Assembly: GCF_963082655.1 (NCBI RefSeq)
Contig: NC_081554.1
Coordinates: 54,003,998-54,067,997 of the forward strand
From: Stomoxys calcitrans
Taxonomy: Eukaryota > Arthropoda > Insecta > Diptera > Muscidae
Reading direction: 5' to 3'
DNA: 64,000 nucleotides
Shown: one piece after another, positions 32,214 through 41,763 of the stretch
Layout of the letters: each line of letters begins with the position of its first letter
Numbering within the stretch: the first letter of the stretch is position 1
Notes under the pieces: model-generated
What the model was told of the DNA's origin: nothing
Seen by the model: the letters and a program-made list of their open reading frames with translations, nothing else
Database searches by the model: none
Made by a program: the position numbers and the translations under genes

Positions 32214-32987
32214 AAAGTTGATACCAAACGTAATCATGTCAATATCATACGGTATTGATAGTAAAGCAATACCGTTTGGTACAAAAGCAATACCGGATGA
32301 TATGGATGAAACATAAAATTATTAGTACTGTTTGGTACTAGCCTTATTACATAACTGGTATTGGTTTTAATACCAATCTGTTATTAGTTTTAGCACCAGA
32401 CTGTTATTGGTTTTAGTACCACACCGTTATTGATTATTCCACACCCTAATTAACCAAAAAACAAACCATTGAAAATAATTTTTTTTTTTCTTATTTTATT
32501 TTGATTATTTATGTTAATAATTACAAAAATTAATGTTACACCGTGACCAACCTCAATTCTCTGAATTCAGCAATAGATTCTATATCCATTGATTCCCAGA
32601 AGTGGTTTTCGTATGAATACACCAACTCAGCATCGTTTTTGACACAAGAGACTCATGTTGTTGATGTAGAATGTCCTTAGAATTTGTACTAATTCCATTT
32701 TTATGGCTTTCGAGTATTTGAGCAGGTTTTTACGCACTCAAATTCTATAAAAACATTTTATTTATTTACTTAACAAATATTTTATAATGGTGTCAAAATT
32801 TTAACTAAAAAACTCAACAACACATCTGACGCAATGACAAGAATACAAATGTGACGCCGTCAATTCTTAATAGCCTCATTTATCTGGTATTGAACTGATA
32901 CCAAATGGTATTAAAAATCTTTGCCAAAGTCTCGAACAAAATAATATAAGGCGGTATTGCCAAAATACCGTAATTTTTCTATCAGTG
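32214..32987. mobile_element. MITE-like element with CACCCAG/CAGTG ends, copy 1 (774 bp)
   Basis: The left end CACCCAGAGAAAAGTTGATA and the right end TTTTTCTATCAGTG form an imperfect terminal inverted repeat (12 of the first 16 positions). The left third and the right end are rich in GGTATT/AATACC motifs (ACGGTATTGATAG, AATACCGTTTGGTAC, GGTATTGCCAAAATACC). No coding capacity is seen. TA precedes the left end and TTA follows the right end. Superfamily not determined. Confidence 0.8.
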
Positions 32988-33289
32988 TTAGCGTTCTTCT
33001 GTTCTGATATTGGCTGGCGATTCTTTATGCGGCGCTACAAATTATGTGTCTGGAAAATCCTTGCTTGTTGACGCACTGGACGTCGGAACAGGGCCTCTTG
33101 GATTTAGGTACCTTTCCATTTCCAGAACTTTTTGTATACAAAGGTGGGTCTGAATTGGATGAGACCACCGAGACAAGAGTTAAGAGTTGGAATATGGAAT
33201 GCATATAGGATTTTACAGGCGGAATTGTTCGCACAGAAAATAATGTCGATGCAGGTTGCCCCATCGGGCTTCATGATGTATGTGTGCAG
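32988..33289. other. Unassigned DNA
   Basis: Nothing recognised. Confidence 0.5.
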
Positions 33290-34290
33290 TTAAGTGGTTC
33301 TAACGAATGGGCATGCAACCCTGTGGAACAACGAAACGGTCGGTAGGACGGAAAATCCTATGGGGGATCCAGATTGTGAGAAGACGAGGCTTTTACTGAA
33401 AGGAAGTACGAAGGAGGTCAGTATGGCTTTTGGTGTCATAATAGGACACATAGGACGAGCTTATTTATGCAAAATCAGTACGGCAAGTGATAGCATGTGT
33501 AGGGCATGGGGGGAAGATGATGAGACGTTGGAGTATTTCCTTTGTCATTGTCTGGCTTTCGCCTCTAACAGATACTGGCACTTAGATGAGGACACTATAC
33601 CAGACATGAACCAACTAAGGGGAGTTGCAACCCTAATATTGCCATCTGGAAGATCATGTTACACGGATGAATCAAAGCTAGAGGACAGAGTGGACCTGGG
33701 GGTCTAAATTGAGAACCCAGGGACAGAGATCTGTTTTAGACTGCCTGACCATAATTCGGTCCTGCAGGCAGAGATGCGGCGACCACGGAATGCGTGAAGT
33801 GGTATGGTGCTAACGCGAGGACGTCGAGTGTGAACATCTTTACCGACAGTAAAATTGCCATAAGGGCAGTAACCAAGACGGTAAGGTCACGAACAATCTT
33901 GCAGTGTAAAAAGGAGATTAACGTCTTCTCTGAGGATGGCAAAATCCGTATTGTTTGGATGCGGGGCCATAACGGTGTAAGGGAAAATGAAATGGCAACG
34001 TGGTTAACCCGATTCCTTTCGGGTCGGCTCACTCCGAGTTAAGGGAGTGGGCGACGAATGCTCATATAACATTCTGGAACAGCGAAACAACTTAAGGGAG
34101 TGGCATGGAAAACAATTAAGGATTTTGTAAATAGAACGGAATTCCTAACTTAGATTTTCTTTTTCGAGGTTACTTTTTTTGTATTTAGAACGCACAACAA
34201 GCCGATTATTGGATTAGGTGTATGTCGATTGTGGCAGAGGGCGGATTAATATCTACACCCTCTTTTTAACGTTGCATAACCTAACCTAGA
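33290..34290 (+). mobile_element. LINE family B copy 4, modules in permuted order
   Basis: First comes the C-terminal module: TVGRTENPMGDPDCEKTRLL and MCRAWGEDDETLEYFLCHC (33335-33560, one Cys replaced by Trp) to HLDEDTIPDMNQLRG (about 33625). Directly after it comes an RNase H start that belongs upstream: CYTDESKLEDRVDLGV with Gly-to-Glu in TDGSK (33655-33705), LQAEM, IFTDSKIAIRAV (33835-33865) and INVFSEDGKIRIVW. The sequence then passes to a 3' UTR (AGAACGCACAACAAGCCGAT) and ends CATAACCTAACCTA at about 34290. The duplicate C-terminal module expected after RNase H is deleted at about 34088. Confidence 0.85.
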
Positions 34291-34299
34291 TTGTTCCAC

Positions 34300-34770
34300 A
34301 GTCTTTGAATGGAGTTTTCCCAACAATGACAACAACTACCAGGATCTGCAGGGTCCCAGGCTAACAAGGAGCTGCAGGGAATAGGCGGCTTATTACTTAG
34401 CCATGACTGGGTTGGTGCTAAGCGTTAATTTACTAATTCAGTAAATCCTGCGCTGGGTGGCTTGTGGCTTTGTGGCTTGGATGCTTCCTACTATAACCGC
34501 GCCGTGTGCTGCAGGTTGGCCAAGTGTTTCTTGGAATAGGAATGCACTTTTCTGGGGCTGAGGAAGTATGACCTCTGACTACTGATAGAAGTCCTAACAG
34601 ATCATTACAACGTCAGAATTTTAAAGTTTCGTTGGACACACGGGAAGACGGACTTTTTCAGGATTTTTGGCAGGGAGGAGGTGTTGGCGACGGATGAGCA
34701 CTTTTTGTGTCATTGCCTCGCATTTGTAAGAAGAAGACATGGACGTTTAAGTGAACTTCCTTCTGCGCCT
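34300..34770 (+). mobile_element. LINE family C copy 3: RNase H end and zinc-knuckle fragment
   Basis: TGCAGGGTCCCAGGCTAACA (34350s) resembles the WVPGYK stretch of copy 1. VLTDHYNVRILKFRW and EEVLATDEHFLCHCLAF (34590-34735) correspond to the GNFNIRYL and ETAGHLWCHCPA segments. RRRHGRL follows. Decayed frames. Confidence 0.7.
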
Positions 34771-34789
34771 TCAATCTCTCCATGCACAT

Positions 34790-35579
34790 TGCCCTCTAGT
34801 CCTTGTTGTTGTTATTGTTGTTGTTGCATTTGCACTGGAGGTGGCATTCCTCGTCAAGCTCCTGTAGGTGAGCAAGCTCGTTCCGCTTTAAAGGACCGAT
34901 CACCGCGGCAACAGGGTGGCCATTGGTTATTTAAAGGCGCCAATAACTCGCCTTATCATATCGAGCATCATAGGCACTCAGTATTTGTGCAAGAACCGGT
35001 GCCGCCCTGCCTCTCACTGAAACTCTCCGCTCGATACCGCTGCTGTTGCAGCTACTCCGCATGGAGTATCCTCAACCTACGAACATGCCCGGTATCTCGC
35101 AGCTAAGCTTCTCGTGACGGAGGCCACCGTAGCGCAGAGGTAAGCATGTCCACCTATGGCGCTGAACGCCTGCGTTCGAATGCTGGCAGGTACATCAGAA
35201 AAATTTTCAGCGGTGGTTATCCCCTCCTAATGCTGGCGACATTTGTGAGGTTCTTTGCCATGTTAAAATTTCTCTCCAAAGAGGTGTCGCTCTGCGGCAC
35301 GCCATTCGGACTCGGCTATAAAAAGGAGGTCCCCTATCATTGAGCTTAAAATTGAATCGAAGAGCACTCATTGATTTGTGAGAAGTTTGCCCCAGTTTCT
35401 AAATGGAATGTTCATAGGCAAATTTGCATTTTCAAGCTTCCCGTGACAACAATGAACACCATACAAATCGAATCTCATTGCTCCAACCTGTGTGGCGCCC
35501 ACAGCTATCGCGTGCCGGGCTCTCTAGTCCTTGTAGTCCATGATTACTAATCACTTGTTATTCATACTAGCCTTTTCTT
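34790..35579 (+). repeat. Unclassified interspersed repeat with a (GTT)n start, interrupted by SINE1
   Basis: A TGTTGTTATTGTTGTTGTTG run (about 34805-34830) is followed by a GC-richer non-coding stretch with GTGGCATTCCTCGTCAAGCT and GCTGTTGCAGCTACTCCGCA. The SINE1 copy at 35119-35433 splits it, as shown by its target duplication. After it the sequence resumes with AACAATGAACACCATACAAA. The repeat character is inferred from resemblance to common fly repeats; no second copy is in this window. It may be a LINE 3' UTR. Confidence 0.45.
35119..35433 (+). mobile_element. SINE1 copy with target-site duplication, 315 bp
   Basis: Box A (GTAGCGCAGAGGTAAGCATG) and box B (TGCGTTCGAATGCTGG), full body and tail. 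AAGCTTCTCGTGAC (35105-35118) and AAGCTTCCCGTGAC (35434-35447) are a 14-bp target duplication differing at one base. This defines the element ends and shows insertion by target-primed reverse transcription. Confidence 0.9.
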
Positions 35580-36140
35580 AATCTCGGTGATCATTCACAA
35601 AATCCTATCTTGGATCGGCAGCACTGCTTCGAGTGATATTGCCATTAATTACTTTTCGTTTATTCCTTGGTTTCAGAGGATCGCTGAGACCACTCCTCCC
35701 AGAGGTGTTCATCTTGTCATCAGCCTACTGGCCACACTATCCCCTAAGTTAGATAGTCCTTCTGCATATCACATTTAACGTCCATTGTGATATGTTCGTG
35801 TGGAAAACGTGTGGTCCAGGGAGTAGTATATCGACTCTACTTTCATGTTATTATATGCTCCCGTGCATCCAGGAAGGTCCTCATGGCGTATCCCTTCACT
35901 CAGGGAGACGTCTCGACATCTCGTGTGGAGGGCTATCATCAATCTACCCTTGTGGTAAGCGTGTTGTGACCCACTTTGGTCTTAGTCCATCTCTCAGCTC
36001 ACAGACCGGCTGTTCGATTTCAGTGTTTTCAGTGAAACTGATGACAGGTTGACGGGCCTGTTATCCTTGCTATGCTATGGTTTATATCTCCCGCATTGTC
36101 AATAAAAACCACCCTGACCTCTTTCCTTGCCGTTAAAATC
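35580..36140 (-). mobile_element. LINE reverse-transcriptase fragment, minus strand
   Basis: Read downwards from about 36140: RKEVRVVFI-NAG and a decayed RPVNLSSVSLKTLK (about 36000-36090), SQHAYHKGRLMIALHTRC (about 35935), EDLPGCTGAYNNM (position of the first RT Asp block, altered) and TPLGGVVSAIL (about 35690; the conserved TPQGG block with Gln to Leu). No YxDD block is readable. Many stops. It is the only RT palm region in the window. Confidence 0.7.
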
Positions 36141-36144
36141 CGTT

Positions 36145-37128
36145 ATAACTATGATAGTATCCAAGGAAATGTCCTAGGATATTCTGTACAAATTATTTTT
36201 TAAGGCATCCGTTTATTAGAAACTTTGCAAATGTTATAACAGGCTGGAATTCGCCCAACTTTCTGCCTTTGCCAATCAACTCCTTTTAAGATATTTCATA
36301 CGATTATGTAGTTGGTCATTAAAAGATCTTACATCAGTTGTAACATAATTCCCACATCACTCTGCCAATACGAACATTACATCAATTGCCACATTTGGGT
36401 TCCAATTAATGGCACATAAGGTGTTAGTTCTCAGTGTTTTTAAAGTCTTTCTTTTTGTATTTACAGGTGTTGGCATTGGATTTGGCTCATGACGAAATCA
36501 TAGCGCCTTTTATGGTCTGCGAAAAGGAAACGGTGAAAAGACAAACGCTAACGAATGGGGAGAAGTTGTTTCATCATCATTACAGCTTTATTGAAATGAA
36601 TCATAAAAACATTATGGTGGAAGAAAAAAACGAAAGCCGATGCATAGTTGCGCCAACTAAGGTTACCCGGCAATGTCTTAATTTATGGAGATTTTTATGA
36701 GATTTTAATTAAGGGACCTATGCACAAACTCAATACAACTCAACTAAACTCAGTCTACATAGAGGCTCTTGAAATGCTATCGTAAACGTTGATATTATGG
36801 AGAATTGAGTTACGATCGTAACTTAAGCAGTTCCTTATTGACAATTACCGCTGTGGCAATGGCTGGAGATATTTATGTGGTAGTTAAAAGTGGTCAGTCA
36901 ACGAAACGACGGATTTGTATATTAGACAAAATGGACTGCAGTTGACACATTTAGATTCAATAATGTTTAGATTTATCTTTAAAAGCTATTAGCTGGAGTT
37001 TAAGCAGAGTAAAGTAGTAATAATTTATGATTTTATAAAATCTATGGGTCAATGGATCAACAGGCCAACATGCCACATATGAATATAAAAACTTGGACAA
37101 AATTTTGCAAACATATTTTGGCGATATT
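36145..37128. other. Unassigned DNA with one 88-codon open frame
   Basis: A plus-strand frame at 36434-36700 is preceded by CTTTCTTTTTGTATTTACAG (ending about 36467), which looks like an intron acceptor. The peptide has no recognisable domain. It is either chance or a lone exon, and no donor or partner exon could be identified. Confidence 0.3.
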
Positions 37129-37368
37129 TTAAATTTTTTATGAAAGTCTTATTGCGGTCAGAGTAGCCAGACATCAATTTTTTCTTTTACTCTCAAATAC
37201 TTCAATTGGAATTCCATACTGTACACAAAAAGAAATTGGCCCAAAATTTTAAATTTTTTTTGAAAGTCTTATTGCGGTCAGAGAAGCCAGACATCAATTT
37301 TTTCTTTTACTCTCAAATACTTCAATTGGAATTCCATACAGTTCACAAAAAAATGGCCCATAATATTT
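37129..37368. repeat. Tandem duplication, 120 bp x 2
   Basis: TGAAAGTCTTATTGCGGTCA at 37141 recurs at 37261, and the following 100 bp (AGCCAGACATCAATTTTTTC, CTTCAATTGGAATTCCATAC) are nearly identical. Few differences, so the duplication is relatively young. Confidence 0.9.
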
Positions 37369-38124
37369 TTAATATTTTTCCTTATTCGTAGTATTTTACA
37401 AATGAAAACGAGCCAAAAAAACCAAAACTTTAATAAAAATATGCTATCTTTACATTTAATTTCCTATTTACTAACGGACATGACGAGATCTTTCGATTTT
37501 TGATTGCTGATTGATTCCTATTTAACTGGATAGATGTCTGTCGAACCATTATTTTTTTAATTTTTTTTTTAACTTAACACCTTAAACTTAGCCTTACCAT
37601 TTGAAATAAAAAAACCTTAAAATAAAGAAAATATTTTTCTCCCAAGGTATACCGTTCCCTCAAAATGTTGGAAAATGTATCATATTTAAATAAAGTGCGC
37701 TATTCTTTGGCTCGAATCTTTAAAATAAAGACAACATTTTTTTTTTCAGTGTACTGACTGATACACATGATGTTGGGTGGTCTCTGTTGATATCATCCCT
37801 CTCGAGACTTAATTAAAGTTTGAATACCAAAGTAATTTGACTCTCAAAAACATTTATTTAATTCTCATATTGTTCCGAACCGTCCGTTTGGTATTGCGGT
37901 GGGGCAATCTTCGGTTGACTTCACCCCAAGTCAGATTTGTACACTGCTCCCTTGTATTTTATATTAGCAGACTATTTTGTAGCGGTAGGTGTTCTCGCCG
38001 ATTTATCGGGTTTACTGGAGTGGAGCGGCTTCTTATACAATAGAATTGTCCCCAAGCAATGAATGTCAGATTCGTACACATATTCCAAATGCCCTGCGTT
38101 TGAATTTAGTGCCAGATTTTTATT
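37369..38124. other. AT-rich unassigned DNA
   Basis: No element or gene recognised. Confidence 0.5.
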
Positions 38125-38270
38125 CTTCTCTACTCCTAAACAATTCCTTCTTTACTCCTACTTCATATTAACTCTATTCCTACTCTTCTCCTAGTCTATT
38201 TTTACCCAACTTCTACTCTATTTCTATTCAACTTCTACTCTACTTTTATTCTATTTCTACTCTAATCCTA
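38125..38270. repeat. Degenerate pyrimidine-rich microsatellite, left of MITE
   Basis: Imperfect repeats of CTACTCTATTTCTA/TTCTACTC type with many variants. It is the same strand and base pattern as the pure pentanucleotide array on the other side of the MITE. Confidence 0.75.
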
Positions 38271-38748
38271 CACCCAGAGAAAAGTTGATAACAAACGTGC
38301 TCATTTCAATACCATACGGTATTGATAGTCAAAAAACATCGTATGGTAAAAAAAAAAACAATAGCAGATGGTATGGATGAAACATAAAATGATAAGTACC
38401 GTTTGGTACTAGCCTTATTACCAAACTGGTATTTGTTTAAATAACCATCTGTGATTGGTTTTAGTATTAGTTATTGGTTATTCCATCCCCCAATGAACAA
38501 AAAAAAAAAAGAAAACCAGAAAATAATTTTAATCTAATTTAATTTCGATAATTTATGTAAATAATAACAAAAATTAATGTTACAACTTGAGCAACCCTCT
38601 GGCGCGATGACAAGAATACAAATGTGACGCTGTCAATTCTTAATATCCATCTTTGTTTGGTATTGATTTGATACCAAATGGTATTAAAAATCTTTACCAT
38701 GACGCGAACAAAAAATTGCCAGGCTGTATTGACATTTTTCTATCAGTG
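38271..38748. mobile_element. MITE-like element with CACCCAG/CAGTG ends, copy 2 (478 bp)
   Basis: Ends CACCCAGAGAAAAGTTGATA and TTTTTCTATCAGTG, flanked by TA (38269-38270 and 38749-38750). It shares ordered segments with copy 1 (GATGGTATGGATGAAACATA, GTACTAGCCTTATTAC, GACAAGAATACAAATGTGAC, AATGGTATTAAAAATCTTT) and lacks an internal stretch of about 300 bp. Confidence 0.85.
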
Positions 38749-40419
38749 TACTCTACCCCTACTCAACTCTACTCTACTCTACTCTACTCTACTCTACTCT
38801 ACTCTACTCTACTCTACTCAACTCTACTCTACTCAACTCTACTCTACTCTACTCTACTCTACTCTACTCTACTCTACTCTACTCTACTCTACTTTACTCT
38901 ACTTTACTCTACTCTACTCTACTCTACTCTACTCTACTCTACTCTACTCTACTTTACTCTACTCTACTCTACTCTACTCTACTCTACTCTACTCTACTCT
39001 ACTCTACTCTACTCTACTCTACTCTACTCTACTCTACTCTACTCTACTCTACTCTACTCTACTCTACTCTACTCTACTCTACTCTACTCTACTCTACTCT
39101 ACTCTACTCTACTCTACTCTACTCTACTCTACTCTACTCTACTCTACTCTACTCTACTCTACTCTACTCTACTCTACTCTACTCTACTCTACTCTACTCT
39201 ACTCTACTCTACTCTACTCTACTCTACTCTACTCTACTCTACTCTACTCTACTCTACTCTACTCTACTCTACTCTACTCTACTCTACTCTACTCTACTCT
39301 ACTCTACTCTACTCTACTCTACTCTACTCTACTCTACTCTACTCTACTCTACTCTACTCTACTCTACTCTACTCTACTCTACTCTACTCTACTCTACTCT
39401 ACTCTACTCTACTCTACTCTACTCTACTCTACTCTACTCTACTCTACTCTACTCTACTCTACTCTACTCTACTCTACTCTACTCTACTCTACTCTACTCT
39501 ACTCTACTCTACTCTACTCTACTCTACTCTACTCTACTCTACTCTACTCTACTCTACTCTACTCTACTCTACTCTACTCTACTCTACTCTACTCTACTCT
39601 ACTCTACTCTACTCTACTCTACTCTACTCTACTCTACTCTACTCTACTCTACTCTACTCTACTCTACTCTACTCTACTCTACTCTACTCTACTCTACTCT
39701 ACTCTACTCTACTCTACTCTACTCTACTCTACTCTACTCTACTCTACTCTACTCTACTCTACTCTACTCTACTCTACTCTACTCTACTCTACTCTACTCT
39801 ACTCTACTCTACTCTACTCTACTCTACTCTACTCTACTCTACTCTACTCTACTCTACTCTACTCTACTCTACTCTACTCTACTCTACTCTACTCTACTCT
39901 ACTCTACTCTACTCTACTCTACTCTACTCTACTCTACTCTACTCTACTCTACTCTACTCTACTCTACTCTACTCTACTCTACTCTACTCTACTCTACTCT
40001 ACTCTACTCTACTCTACTCTACTCTACTCTACTCTACTCTACTCTACTCTACTCTACTCTACTCTACTCTACTCTACTCTACTCTACTCTACTCTACTCT
40101 ACTCTACTCTACTCTACTCTACTCTACTCTACTCTACTCTACTCTACTCTACTCTACTCTACTCTACTCTACTCTACTCTACTCTACTCTACTCTACTCT
40201 ACTCTACTCTACTCTACTCTACTCTACTCTACTCTACTCTACTCTACTCTACTCTACTCTACTCTACTCTACTCTACTCTACTCTACTCTACTCTACTCT
40301 ACTCTACTCTACTCTACTCTACTCTACTCTACTCTACTCTACTCTACTCTACTCTACTCTACTCTACTCTACTCTACTCTACTCTACTCTACTCTACTCT
40401 ACTCTACTCTACTCTACTC
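38749..40419 (+). repeat. Pentanucleotide microsatellite (ACTCT)n, about 1.67 kb
   Basis: About 330 units. The first 200 bp contain a few variants (ACTCA, ACTTT); from about 38955 the array is essentially perfect to 40419. One strand lacks stop codons in all frames, so frames of about 590 codons (YSTLL repeats) run through it. These are not genes. Confidence 0.97.
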
Positions 40420-40430
40420 CAAATCTAAAC

Positions 40431-40625
40431 TTGAACAAATCTACCACTTTGATGTTGCTGGCTAGAATAAACGTCTCAGTCATTATGTCCGTCATGAGAG
40501 GTCACTGTCTGATCGGAAAAGATGCTGACAGACTGGAGGTTGGAAGTAACAACTATTGCAGAAGCTGTGAGGACTTCGAGGAAGAAGAGACTATAGAACA
40601 TCTGTCCCGTACTAGCAGTCAGAAG
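40431..40625 (+). mobile_element. LINE family A copy 2: C-terminal zinc-knuckle fragment
   Basis: MRGHCLIGKDADRLEV followed by NNYCRSCEDFEEEETIEHLS matches the Cys/His C-terminal segment seen in decayed form in the family A copy at 654-2850. The second half of the motif is lost after EHL. It starts 11 bp after the microsatellite ends. Confidence 0.75.
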
Positions 40626-40640
40626 GAGTTCCACTATGGG

Positions 40641-41639
40641 TTCTCATTTCTGTGAGAGCATGGCTCAGGCCTATACTCTGCCTATATTCCGTAATGTCTC
40701 AGTATTCTTACTAGGACTTTCATTTCCTTTTAACGATTTGCAAACCAATACCCATGAGGCTCTCCTTTTTTTCCTACTTCTGATAACAGGTCAATTCCCC
40801 TTTCGATGAAATTCTATGCATACATGACAAATTGCTATTTTATAAATCAATTACGAATGATAAGCTTCCCCATTCGTTTATTCATCAATAGTTATTATCC
40901 TCTGAGCTGACATTGATGGAGGCTAGTGACTGGGGACTAGTGCTGGTGCAACATCACCAGAGTGACCTAGAAAATACAGAACATTCAACTGCCACAGGCG
41001 TCTGTAGACGACAGTTCATCGCATTGAGGACAAATTTACTGGCAATTGCCAGACAGACGTTATTTATGTATTGGCCATTATCGAGCATGCATTATTTCAG
41101 CCATTACCATTTCAACCATCAAACATAACAGACATTGGCTTTTAAGTACCTGCTGCATTTGCATTGGCCTATGTCAGCCTTTGTCTTGTGCCACATCAGC
41201 CGCGCCGTCTGCTACTTTGACTATGGCAACAACAAAGAAAGAGCTCCATGATGGCATCGATTGTGAATGGTTTAGCTTGGAGCAAAAGACTTTGGCATGG
41301 CATGTAAATAATGTTGTCGATTACATCGTAAATAACACCTTTTGCGAAATGGATGCGAAAAGACATTCGCAAAATTGCTTATGTGGCAACACCCCGCTGT
41401 CTTTTTCGGACAACAAAGTATCGAGTGACACGAAACATAAGAGCTAATTATAAATATTATCAAGATGTAACTATGATTGTGTCATACGATATGTGTGTGT
41501 GTGCGTGTGTATTGGGGTGAAACATAAAAGCCTACTTTTGTCATAAAACAGGATTTTTTGGAAACTTTTTATAGAAATCATGTCTTTTGACCACGAATCA
41601 CCAGCTATAGAATACCCTCCACCTTCGATTTTTCGAAAT
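40641..41639. other. Unassigned DNA before the satellite, with a short (GT)n
   Basis: A 133-codon frame (41046-41447) and others show no recognisable domain. A GT run with one GC lies at about 41490-41511. No gene is called. Confidence 0.5.
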
Positions 41640-41763
41640 TTCGGGCTTCGAAAATTGAACATTTTCAAGGGCTAACCAACCCCTTGCCCGAAAAATGCAA
41701 AAAAATATCAAATTGAAAATTTTTGGAAAGCGCCCTAACCAACTGAATCCTGATCAAATTCAC
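41640..41763 (-). repeat. Inverted partial satellite unit at the array edge
   Basis: TCGGGCTTCGAAAATTGAAC, CCCCTTGCCCGAAAAATGCA, ATCAAATTGAAAATTTTTGG and GCGCCCTAACCAACTGAATC are the reverse complement of the satellite unit. At 41764 the orientation switches to that of the main array. Arms of about 80 bp (41640-41723 and 41764-41843) form a large imperfect inverted repeat with a spacer of about 40 bp. Confidence 0.9.

Noticed and set aside
38653..40465. Plus-strand open frames of about 590 codons (YSTLL repeats)
   Set aside because: A pure (ACTCT)n repeat has no stop codons on this strand in any frame, so the frames are a composition artefact.
41046..41447. 133-codon open frame as a host gene
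   Set aside because: No recognisable domain, no splice or start context, and low-complexity stretches. No support beyond openness.
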